From a virus, in the IMG/VR virus record IMGVR_UViG_3300005253_000128, positions 1 through 20,509 of that record: a stretch of DNA of 20,509 nucleotides, one strand, 5' to 3'. How positions within the stretch are numbered: the first letter of the stretch is position 1; each line of letters starts with the position of its first letter. Shown one piece after another: positions 1 through 5,933 of the stretch. The notes beneath the pieces were generated by a model that was not told the origin of the DNA, searched no databases, and saw only the letters and a list, made by a program, of their open reading frames with translations. A program made the position numbers and the translations under genes.

Positions 1-308
1 TTGTTGAGAACCTGGATGTCCTCTTTGGTCATTGAGACGTTGGCGTAGGTGAAACGGGGTTGAAACTGGAGAGACTGCTCAATCTGCTTCTCGGTGATGT
101 CGAATTCCTCACCCTTGGCATAGGCTCCGCCAGGCTGGCCGTCGTAAAGCAGACCTTCCTGGATCAGCGTACCTCCCGGAAAGCCCACCTGAAGGTTCGA
201 CTTCAGATAGGCAGTAAACGGGTCGGGGTGGAATACAGCATCCACCAAGGCAGGGTCGGTTCTGATGAAGCGCCGGGTTGCGACGTTCAACTGATCGAGT
301 TCTGCCAT
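1..308 (-). CDS. Major capsid protein, N-terminal part (runs off the left edge)
   Basis: The first 102 codons of a phage major capsid protein; the rest lies beyond base 1. The start ATG at 308 follows an AGGAG-type ribosome site. Visible features are an N-terminal arm (MAELDQLNVATRRFIRTDP) and then segments with GFPGGTLIQEG, YDGQPGGAYAKGEEFDIT and FTYANVSMTKEDIQV. From my knowledge of HK97-fold coat proteins, this pattern (YLKSN, a GG-T-IQE loop, a phenylalanine-rich strand, then a V-KEDI helix start) is typical of a family common in uncultured tailed phages. It sits directly downstream of the scaffold candidate, the usual order. It would form the icosahedral shell. Alternative: another head protein, which I think unlikely. 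Confidence 0.8.
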   Translation of the reverse strand, partial: MAELDQLNVATRRFIRTDPALVDAVFHPDPFTAYLKSNLQVGFPGGTLIQEGLLYDGQPGGAYAKGEEFDITEKQIEQSLQFQPRFTYANVSMTKEDIQVLN

Positions 309-353
309 TTCCTTGCTCCTCTCTGCCCCCCTTTAGAGGGTAGAGTTGTGTTG

Positions 354-1112
354 CTAAGGGGACGCTTTGGCGGCTGCTTCGTGCCACCCTTCTGTAAAAG
401 CTGCCAGGCCATCAGGCTTATCGCCTTCAGTGGAGCGGACATTCTGGAGGAATTCGCTCCCACCTGTGGTTCCGGCGTCGGGTGGACTTTGCTGCTCGCT
501 TCGTCCCTTTAAGACTCCCTCCTCATAGGAGGCTTTCTTTGATGCCACAAGGTCATCTTCCCGCTTCTTTATCAAGCGGGGCTCGATGAACTTGTCGTAA
601 GCCTGTTGGAGAGGGAGTTGATGTTCGGCGGCGAACTTCTTGACCTCTGTGACCGGTAGGGCTTCTCCGAAGGTTGCCTGGTGAGAGTTCTGGAGATTAA
701 CAGTCGTCTCCAAGAGACTCACGTAGGCGTCATCCCGCTTGGCCAGATAGTCAGACATCTCTTTTCTGGTCAGCGGTTTGTCGTCGGGGGTAACCTGCGG
801 GTCAACAGAGTCAATAGGGTCATCGCCTCTGCCAGCAGCCTGTTGCTGAGCCTCGATGGCCTTCAATTCCGCGTGGAACTGAAGCCATTTCTTCTCATTT
901 TCCTTGTGCTCAGTCTTTGTGACCTCAAACGCATCCTTGTCGGTCTTGAGGGTATCCATGTTTCTGGAGTAGTCCTCACGAGCCATGACATCGCGCTTGA
1001 ACATCTCGGCTGCTTTCGGGTTCTCAGCCACAGCCTTCAGGACGGCTTTGGTGGAATCTGCATCCCACCTACCTTCCTGAGCCAGCGTGTTGATGTATTC
1101 AGTTACTTCCAT
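354..1112 (-). CDS. Putative capsid scaffolding protein
   Basis: A 252-aa, highly charged, mostly helical protein immediately upstream of the capsid gene. Residues about 30-105 are rich in K, E, D and Q with coiled-coil spacing, followed by an acidic linker (about 106-120), a second helical part and a low-complexity tail containing SEQQSPPDAGTTGG. This composition and position are typical of phage scaffolding proteins, which fill the procapsid, guide coat assembly and leave or are cleaved. No protease gene is visible between portal and coat in this window. The ATG at 1112 has an AAGGA site 9 nt upstream. The identification rests on context and composition, not on a motif. Confidence 0.65.
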   Translation of the reverse strand: MEVTEYINTLAQEGRWDADSTKAVLKAVAENPKAAEMFKRDVMAREDYSRNMDTLKTDKDAFEVTKTEHKENEKKWLQFHAELKAIEAQQQAAGRGDDPIDSVDPQVTPDDKPLTRKEMSDYLAKRDDAYVSLLETTVNLQNSHQATFGEALPVTEVKKFAAEHQLPLQQAYDKFIEPRLIKKREDDLVASKKASYEEGVLKGRSEQQSPPDAGTTGGSEFLQNVRSTEGDKPDGLAAFTEGWHEAAAKASP

Positions 1113-1142
1113 TGTCGTTCATCCTTTGTGTCGCCTCAGCCA

Positions 1143-1162
1143 GTCCTCCCTCTTGCGAGGGG
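1143..1162 (-). other. GNRA-tetraloop hairpin before the scaffold gene
   Basis: On the minus strand the 77-nt gap before the scaffold gene reads CCCTC-GCAA-GAGGG: a five-base-pair stem closed by a GNRA loop, without a U-tract after it. It could be an mRNA stability or processing element between the small 112-aa gene and the scaffold gene. No terminator is claimed. Confidence 0.35.
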
Positions 1163-1189
1163 CCAGACCTTGAAGCGGATTTCAACAGG

Positions 1190-1528
1190 TTAGGTGGCCG
1201 CCCCACCCCCGAGCATCCCCATGAGTTGGGCTGCTTGGTTATCAGGTGGTGCGGCTCCTTGGGCCTGTTGATTGATTGCCTGACTGAGTATCGCTCGGAG
1301 CCTCGTGCGGAGGTCATCCAGTTGCGGCGATAGGTCGGGCAAAATCTGTTGAAACTCTTGCAGGCGCTGGTCGATGAAAGCGCCTCTCTCCACGATTCCC
1401 GAGACCATGTCTTGGGTGGGTGGGAGTTCCCCTCCTTGCTGTCCAGCCAGCCCCATCAGGGATGGTCGGCTACCCCCTCCAGGGGGGAGAGGTGGAGGGC
1501 TGTCTAGGTTGACTCTGGGGTCGGGCAT
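1190..1528 (-). CDS. Small Pro/Gln-rich structural-operon protein, unknown
   Basis: A 112-aa protein I do not recognise. The N-terminus is proline- and glycine-rich (LDSPPPLPPGGG), the middle (about residues 35-85) is predicted helical with regular hydrophobic positions (VERGAFIDQRLQEFQQILPD), and the C-terminus is rich in Q, A and G (NQQAQGAAPPDNQAAQLM). It lies between a lysine-rich mini-protein and the scaffold candidate, with its start 4 nt after the preceding stop. A disordered-plus-helix layout next to the scaffold suggests a head assembly partner or minor virion protein. That is inference from position only. Confidence 0.6.
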   Translation of the reverse strand: MPDPRVNLDSPPPLPPGGGSRPSLMGLAGQQGGELPPTQDMVSGIVERGAFIDQRLQEFQQILPDLSPQLDDLRTRLRAILSQAINQQAQGAAPPDNQAAQLMGMLGGGAAT

Positions 1529-1531
1529 CGG

Positions 1532-1648
1532 TTAATACTTTTTGCCCAGTTTCTTGCCAGCCATCTTCTTCCCGCCCTTCTTGCTTGCCAGGGCCTTGAC
1601 GTTGCTGGAACTCTTTATGATTCCCTTACCATGGCTTAGTCCTTTCAT
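1532..1648 (-). CDS. Lysine/glycine-rich 38-aa basic peptide
   Basis: A 38-codon gene with a good ribosome site (GAGAGGAGACC before the ATG at 1648) ending 3 nt before the next gene. The product is dominated by K, G and S (ALASKKGGKKMAGKKLGKKY) with no acidic residue, so it is very basic. Similar tiny basic peptides occur in phage head operons, where they may bind packaged DNA or nucleic acid in the capsid; here that is only inference. Its clean ribosome site and tight packing argue that it is real although very short. Confidence 0.6.
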   Translation of the reverse strand: MKGLSHGKGIIKSSSNVKALASKKGGKKMAGKKLGKKY

Positions 1649-1783
1649 GTTGGTCTCCTCTCGGGCTAGGCGTCCTAGCTTAGGCTGTGACTCCTATCCT
1701 AGTCATCAAGGGTAGGCTGTCACACTAATGGGGGTGTGTCAAGTCAAGGGTACTACAGGGAGGGGTCAGGGGGGGGGGGAGTG
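1649..1783 (-). other. Intergenic spacer with dyad and C11/G11 tract
   Basis: This is one of the longer gaps in the otherwise packed leftward operon. It contains a perfect 6-bp dyad GCTAGG-CGT-CCTAGC (1665-1679) just upstream of the ribosome site of the 38-aa gene, and a looser CACAC/GTGTG dyad near 1720-1736. A run of 11 G (1769-1779 on the plus strand) starts a few bases after the stop of the secreted-protein gene. It may carry an internal promoter or processing site. I see no convincing -10/-35 pair. Confidence 0.4.
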
Positions 1784-2098
1784 CTACTTAGGGAACCTGG
1801 AAGCCTTTATCTTCTTGGCTACCCGCTTCAACCAGTTATCACAATCCTTCAGCGCCTTCATCCTCTTGGTGCGGGCTGAGTACCAGAGTTTCCAGTCCTT
1901 CTTCTTCGGGGCCGGGGTGGAGTAGTGCGCCCAGACTATAACCTGCCAAGCCTCTCTTTGTGTGTGAACGTCGAGGACACGACTGACTTGGCAGCCAGTG
2001 GAGACTGTCCGCGCTAAGTCGGGGAGCTTCTTGTCGATGTTTCCTGCTGAGAGGGCGGGGCAGAGCATCAGGGCAATGAGGATGACTAGCTTTCCCAT
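1784..2098 (-). CDS. Secreted or periplasmic small basic protein with signal peptide
   Basis: A 104-aa protein beginning MGKLVILIALMLCPALSAG, a classical signal peptide with a likely cut after LSA. The mature part has two cysteines (in TGCQVS and KDCDNW) that could pair outside the cytoplasm, a W/Y-rich middle and a strongly basic tail (KKIKASRFPK). I chose ATG 2098 over an upstream TTG (2104) because AGGAG sits 6 nt before it. It follows two tiny membrane proteins and the fibre gene. A role in lysis, entry or superinfection exclusion is possible, but no family is recognised. Confidence 0.65.
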   Translation of the reverse strand: MGKLVILIALMLCPALSAGNIDKKLPDLARTVSTGCQVSRVLDVHTQREAWQVIVWAHYSTPAPKKKDWKLWYSARTKRMKALKDCDNWLKRVAKKIKASRFPK

Positions 2099-2107
2099 TG
2101 CCAACTC

Positions 2108-2272
2108 CTATCGAGTCCAACAAACAGTGCAGTAGCGAAGCTCCATGATGGCATCGTCTAGTGCGCGACCGGATTCTAGCACAGTGTAGGTGAGGAATAC
2201 AAGGGAGACCAAACAGAGAACCACGAGTGCGCGGGGGTGGTTGATTCTGAGGCCGAGGTCAATGACAACCAT
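2108..2272 (-). CDS. 54-aa single-span membrane protein
   Basis: A short gene overlapping the end of the preceding 28-aa gene by 14 nt. The product has a basic/polar N-terminus, one hydrophobic span at about residues 14-31 (ALVVLCLVSLVFLTYTVL) and a C-terminal segment with two cysteines (YCTVCW). With its upstream partner it forms a pair of tiny membrane proteins, which recalls holin- or spanin-type lysis genes. There is no endolysin in the window to anchor that idea. The alternative reading in this stretch, a 60-codon frame at 2176-2358, lacks such features. Confidence 0.5.
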   Translation of the reverse strand: MVVIDLGLRINHPRALVVLCLVSLVFLTYTVLESGRALDDAIMELRYCTVCWTR

Positions 2273-2345
2273 TGTACTTCTTGATTACCAATAGCAAACC
2301 CCCGAGGGCCAGCAACACGAAGGCGATTGCGCCGAGCCAGTTCAT
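2259..2345 (-). CDS. 28-aa membrane peptide, TAATG-coupled to the fibre gene
   Basis: The start codon overlaps the stop of the fibre-like gene by one base (TAATG), a typical re-initiation arrangement. The product is almost only a transmembrane helix (WLGAIAFVLLALGGLLLVI) followed by a short basic tail (KKYNGCH), giving an N-out/C-in type topology. It is too short for routine gene calling. It might be a holin-like or membrane-tether peptide; the size is at the low end for a holin. Evidence is the coupling, the hydrophobicity and the absence of another frame that explains this gap. Confidence 0.45.
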   Translation of the reverse strand: MNWLGAIAFVLLALGGLLLVIKKYNGCH

Positions 2346-3526
2346 TAGTTCGCCTCAATGGTGGTATTGGCTAGTGGTTGAGAGACGAAAATTTGAATCC
2401 TTGCCTGCCCTGCCGTGGCGAAGATATGGTCGTCTCCGGTCAAATCACACTGGATTTCAATCACCCCTCCAGCCAAGAACATATAAGGAGCGAACTTGTC
2501 AGTGGCATCAAAGAGCCGAATCCCCTTCCCCCCGCTCGCGGTCGCATCGTGCAGTTCGTACCGAGTTCCAGTGGCGAAGAAATTGTCGTCCAATGCCAAG
2601 CCGTCGGCTGGCCCGGCTTGCTCTCCAACCGAGCAAACCGCCGCTGAAATCGAACCTCCAGACCAACCCGTAACCACCGTCGCCATAACATCGTGAATCA
2701 TCGTATTGGCTGGCAGCGTCCAGAGAGTGAAAGTATCCGCCGGCTGCCCGGCCATCATATCGCTGAAGTCCACGACCTTCAAAATCCAGCGGGGAGTGTT
2801 GGAGAGATCGCCCTCAGCAGGAGAAAGCAGTGTGCTCCCCCTAGCATCGAACTTGACACTCGGGGTCGCCGTACCGATGCCGACATTACCACCACGTAAA
2901 ACTATAACAGATGGACTACTTGAATCCCCTAAATGTAAATCACTATCTTCAGCCTGTAACAGTATATCTGTATTTCCACTTTGCGCATCACCTACAAAAC
3001 CCGTTCTATCAAAACTAGCCGCTGTTGTGCCCCCAAACTCGATAAATGCAGTAGTAGCTGTTGCAACGTTCTCAATGTCCCTAATTCTCATAATGGGAGA
3101 ACTTGATCTTAGCTCTACCGTCTGACTAGGAAACGCTGTCCCGACCCCCAACCTGTTACTAGAATCATTCCAGAAGAAATTGGCGTTGTCCTGGGTATAG
3201 ACCCCTGCCGCCCCCGCAAACACGACCGAACCAAGCGTGAAGGCCCCCGCTCCTGTCCCACCAATCCCTACCTCTAATGTCCCACTGGAGAAAAAGCTGG
3301 CCGCTGAGTCACCCGTGGCCGCAATCCCTCCGAATGGGCCAATCAGCAGCCACGAGCCACTGTTGCAATGATAGACATCCCCAGTGGCGCTGTTGATGCC
3401 GACCATGATGAACGCGCAACTCCCCGAAGGGACGCCGGGGAACAGGAGGGTCACTGTGTTGCCCCGTCCCTGAACAGGGAGGCTGATGCCGAGCAACAAG
3501 GCGATGGTTAGAAGTAGCTTTTTCAC
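2345..3526 (-). CDS. Fibre-like (GIGT-repeat) protein with N-terminal signal peptide
   Basis: A 393-aa protein starting at GTG 3526 with an AGGAG site 6 nt away. It opens with a signal peptide (MKKLLLTIALLLGISLPVQG). After a glycine/alanine-rich stalk come two motifs of the tail-fibre/adhesin stalk type, SSNRLGVGTAFPSQTVEL (about residue 120) and GGNVGIGTATPSVKFDARG (about 212). Between them is a segment with FIEFGGTTAASFDRTGFVGD. The C-terminal about 170 residues form a beta-rich, probably trimeric head. Fibre stalks of this type are common in phage receptor-binding proteins; a Sec signal on one is unusual. The DNA for residues about 115-215 is visibly AT-richer than the rest, as if that module was exchanged. 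Confidence 0.65.
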   Translation of the reverse strand: MKKLLLTIALLLGISLPVQGRGNTVTLLFPGVPSGSCAFIMVGINSATGDVYHCNSGSWLLIGPFGGIAATGDSAASFFSSGTLEVGIGGTGAGAFTLGSVVFAGAAGVYTQDNANFFWNDSSNRLGVGTAFPSQTVELRSSSPIMRIRDIENVATATTAFIEFGGTTAASFDRTGFVGDAQSGNTDILLQAEDSDLHLGDSSSPSVIVLRGGNVGIGTATPSVKFDARGSTLLSPAEGDLSNTPRWILKVVDFSDMMAGQPADTFTLWTLPANTMIHDVMATVVTGWSGGSISAAVCSVGEQAGPADGLALDDNFFATGTRYELHDATASGGKGIRLFDATDKFAPYMFLAGGVIEIQCDLTGDDHIFATAGQARIQIFVSQPLANTTIEAN

Positions 3527-3535
3527 TGGACTCTC

Positions 3536-3868
3536 CTAGCGAACAATGAAACTCACATTGACCCTAGTGGTGCTGGTATCAGCACGCAGCTCAATGTCTT
3601 TGAGATAGATGAGGTTCGACTCATGGGAGCCGGTTGACCATTCCATAGTGGCTACCAACACAGCCCCATAGTTGGTCGCTGATAGCGTATCGGGATTGCC
3701 AACAAAGACCCTCGCTGCTCCCTCATCAATGTCAACTTGGATGGAGATTGACTGCACATGAGCCGGGACTTCAGGGTCGAGCGCTTCCAGGAGAGTGAAG
3801 AGGTTGACATTGGTGTCAGCACTCGGGATTGTTACGCTCTGTAGCCAGGGGCTATAGGGTCGAGCCAT
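3536..3868 (-). CDS. Small beta-rich structural protein, unknown
   Basis: A 110-aa protein with alternating hydrophobic/polar strands (SISIQVDIDEGAARVFVGN, TTRVNVSFIVR) and no cysteine. Such short all-beta proteins in phage structural operons are usually head decoration, neck or fibre-attachment proteins. It overlaps the coiled-coil gene upstream by 17 nt and ends 10 nt before the fibre gene, so it is likely translated with both. AAGGGGAAG lies ahead of the ATG. No family is recognised. Confidence 0.6.
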   Translation of the reverse strand: MARPYSPWLQSVTIPSADTNVNLFTLLEALDPEVPAHVQSISIQVDIDEGAARVFVGNPDTLSATNYGAVLVATMEWSTGSHESNLIYLKDIELRADTSTTRVNVSFIVR

Positions 3869-4421
3869 TTTTCTTCCCCTTTCGAGTCAGCCATCTCCAG
3901 AAGCACTTCAGGGGGGCTTGCTCCAGTTGGTGGATGCGGTCACTCAGTAACACATTTCTTGCAGCATGGACGGTGTCAACTCCTTCTACCAACTTCAGTA
4001 TGGCGTTGATTTGCTTAGTGGTCAGCTTTCGCTCGTCCTCCAAGCGGGCCTGTTGGGCCTTGTCCAAACTGTCGAGACCCTGGTGGAAGGTGTTGGTGAG
4101 CGCTGCCCCTAGTTCTCCCAACTGGTCATGTTGAGCACAAGCCAAGGCTTGGCCCGCCTGCTCAAGGCCAAGCAATCGCTGACCCAGTTTGCCCGCCTCT
4201 TCCGTTGTCTGCTTCTGAAGGGTTGACAACCATTGGGTGAAATCCCACGCCAACTTCTCCAGGTGCTCAGCAGTCGCGGATGCTACTGCCTCTCGGTCAG
4301 TCTGAGCATCCCTCAACATCTTCCTCAGCGCACTAAGCTGCGCCGGGACGGTGTGCCAAGCAATCGCCTCCTCTATCGGTTGAGGAGGGGCGATGTGTAC
4401 GCCATGTCCGAGGTTGCTCAT
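3852..4421 (-). CDS. Coiled-coil structural-operon protein
   Basis: A 189-aa protein, almost entirely helical from about residue 25 to 175, with leucine/alanine heptad spacing and many Q/E/K residues (KLGQRLLGLEQAGQALACAQ is a sample). It ends in a basic, tryptophan-containing tail (FWRWLTRKGKKNG). It has neither a signal peptide nor a membrane span. It could be a rod-like spacer, a chaperone for the fibre or a minor virion protein. Its position between two beta-rich proteins and the fibre suggests a part of a host-contact structure, which is inference. Confidence 0.6.
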   Translation of the reverse strand: MSNLGHGVHIAPPQPIEEAIAWHTVPAQLSALRKMLRDAQTDREAVASATAEHLEKLAWDFTQWLSTLQKQTTEEAGKLGQRLLGLEQAGQALACAQHDQLGELGAALTNTFHQGLDSLDKAQQARLEDERKLTTKQINAILKLVEGVDTVHAARNVLLSDRIHQLEQAPLKCFWRWLTRKGKKNGSTL

Positions 4422-4462
4422 CTAGTTCGATTCCCTTGCGAGCATGAGGCAGAGTGTGGGCA

Positions 4463-5017
4463 TTAGGGTTCAAAATAAGTAACAGGAAGTTTAAGATTGA
4501 GGTTGGTGGTGATGACACCAAGAGTGGCAGGCAAAACTCCCGCTACGCCGGGATTCGCCGCAATCCCTATCTTGGCAGGTACAACTCTTGCTGACATCGC
4601 ACCACCAGTACCATCGGATACACCAGCAACCGCAAATAAAGCTCCTGTCGTTCCGTCCGCTGTCCAGGCGTGAAAATATACCCCCGGTTCGAGGATTACA
4701 GCAGCAACAGCAGTAGACTTGGGCCCTGTGGCGGCAACACTCACAGCGCCGCTATGAACCAATCTGTTGCGATCTTTGTCGTAGAGGCCTACTCCGGCAA
4801 ACTTTCCGGCCTCTAATGTGTTCACGTTGAAGGTTATGTTTCTAACTATAGACCGGAAAGGCAAAACAAACTGGTACACGGCGACATCATTGGCGACGAC
4901 TATGGTTTGTGTAGAACCACCAGCGGCTGGTGCCCAAGCAGTCCCTCCATAGAATCCACCTTCCCCCGGCGTATCCACCGTCGCAATTGTTGCATACCTT
5001 GTGTACTGATTCGACAT
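4463..5017 (-). CDS. Beta-rich virion or appendage protein
   Basis: A 184-aa protein of the beta-sandwich kind seen in phage fibre tips and head fibres: many alternating V/A/G/T strands, FRSIVRNITFNVNTLEAGKF and LEPGVYFHAWTADGTTGALF. The phrase of type 'PGVYFHAWTADG' is, from memory, common in phage appendage proteins that present a jelly-roll domain. It starts at ATG 5017, two bases after the stop of the preceding gene, with GGGGTGG as ribosome site. The exact role (receptor binding or decoration) cannot be settled here. Confidence 0.6.
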   Translation of the reverse strand: MSNQYTRYATIATVDTPGEGGFYGGTAWAPAAGGSTQTIVVANDVAVYQFVLPFRSIVRNITFNVNTLEAGKFAGVGLYDKDRNRLVHSGAVSVAATGPKSTAVAAVILEPGVYFHAWTADGTTGALFAVAGVSDGTGGAMSARVVPAKIGIAANPGVAGVLPATLGVITTNLNLKLPVTYFEP

Positions 5018-5019
5018 CG

Positions 5020-5322
5020 CTAGACCACCCCGTAGCCGACCCAGACACCGTCGTCATTGTTGTCGGCGTCAATGAAGATTTCTTGCAGGTCGTAGATATT
5101 CGGCACCGAAGGGGTGGGGAAGGTAAAGCCATCGGTGGGGGACAACTCCACCATCTTAGAGGTGGATGAGACTGCTGAGCCGCCGACGTGAATCTTCCCA
5201 GTGTTGTCTGCCTTGGCTTGGATGAATACCCAAGCAGCGGTAATCTGGGTGGAACTAAGGGCGACTGCCGTGCCAGCAGCAGCCACGTCCACGCCGCTTG
5301 CTATGTGGTTTATTGATGCCAT
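5020..5322 (-). CDS. Small beta-structured virion protein
   Basis: A 100-aa protein of the layout AWVFIQAKADNTGKIHVGG ... SSTSKMVELSPTDGFTFP ... YDLQEIFIDADNNDDGVWVG. I recall many phage structural regions encoding a protein of this size with the same order of motifs (a strand ending in N-TG-I-VGG, an L-P-DG turn and a final I-ID-D---DGV strand), probably a decoration or fibre-associated protein. The ribosome site GGAG lies inside the end of the HNH gene, consistent with the HNH gene having been inserted ahead of it. Confidence 0.6.
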   Translation of the reverse strand: MASINHIASGVDVAAAGTAVALSSTQITAAWVFIQAKADNTGKIHVGGSAVSSTSKMVELSPTDGFTFPTPSVPNIYDLQEIFIDADNNDDGVWVGYGVV

Positions 5323-5925
5323 TTACTGTTCTCCTTCCAGAAGTATTCTAACACCAAATTCAGTGCTCGTCTTGGTTCCTTTCCGCAGATTGCAATCAGC
5401 GCAAGCTGGGACTATGTTTGCGGGCCAGTTAGAGCCGCCCCTACTGATAGGAATGCGATGCTCCATCTGTGCTTCATCGAATCTCAACTCACGAGGACAA
5501 TAGGCGCAATGCCCGCCGTAGAATTGGAAGCGCCACAACCATTGCTCCCTGGAACACGTACCAGGAGCAGCCACAAGCCTTGTTCTACGCCTAGCAGTCC
5601 GTACACGCTTCCACACGCAAACCTTTGCGAAGTTGGTCTTCTCATATTCCTTCACAGCAGCGATACATCGCTCGCGGTTGCGTTGGTAGTAATCCCTGTA
5701 TGCAGTTCGTCGCGTTGCAAGGCGAATCGGGTCTGCCTTCCGCCGCTCATTGGCTGCCCGCCAATACTCCTTGTGTTGCTCTGGATGAGCCGCTCGATAT
5801 ATCTTTTCTTGGGCAGCGTCTCTTTCCCTATGCTTCAAATAGGTACGGCGTCTGCTTGCCTTAGCACGCTCTGGATGTCGCTTCCTCCAACGCCGAGATT
5901 TTTCGACTGCTGTGAAGTTCACCAT
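5323..5925 (-). CDS. HNH endonuclease (homing-type) inserted in the structural operon
   Basis: A 200-aa protein with a C-terminal HNH/zinc module: C140xxC143, E155-H156, an SRGGSN turn, N170, and C175xxC178-N followed by RKG. The first 115 residues are a highly basic series of degenerate repeats of the type K-Y-x-x-HPE and R-x-Y-R, as in free-standing HNH homing endonucleases that grip DNA over a long stretch. It would cut DNA at a specific site, favouring spread of its own gene, although HNH proteins next to terminase can also assist packaging. It sits between portal and virion genes, and its stop abuts the next start. The ATG at 5925 has only a weak ribosome site. Confidence 0.85.
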   Translation of the reverse strand: MVNFTAVEKSRRWRKRHPERAKASRRRTYLKHRERDAAQEKIYRAAHPEQHKEYWRAANERRKADPIRLATRRTAYRDYYQRNRERCIAAVKEYEKTNFAKVCVWKRVRTARRRTRLVAAPGTCSREQWLWRFQFYGGHCAYCPRELRFDEAQMEHRIPISRGGSNWPANIVPACADCNLRKGTKTSTEFGVRILLEGEQ

Positions 5926-5933
5926 GTCTTCAT

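Noticed and set aside
681-1193. Plus-strand 170-codon frame opposite the scaffold candidate
   Set aside because: Antisense shadow; the minus-strand reading has operon context, a ribosome site and a coherent composition.
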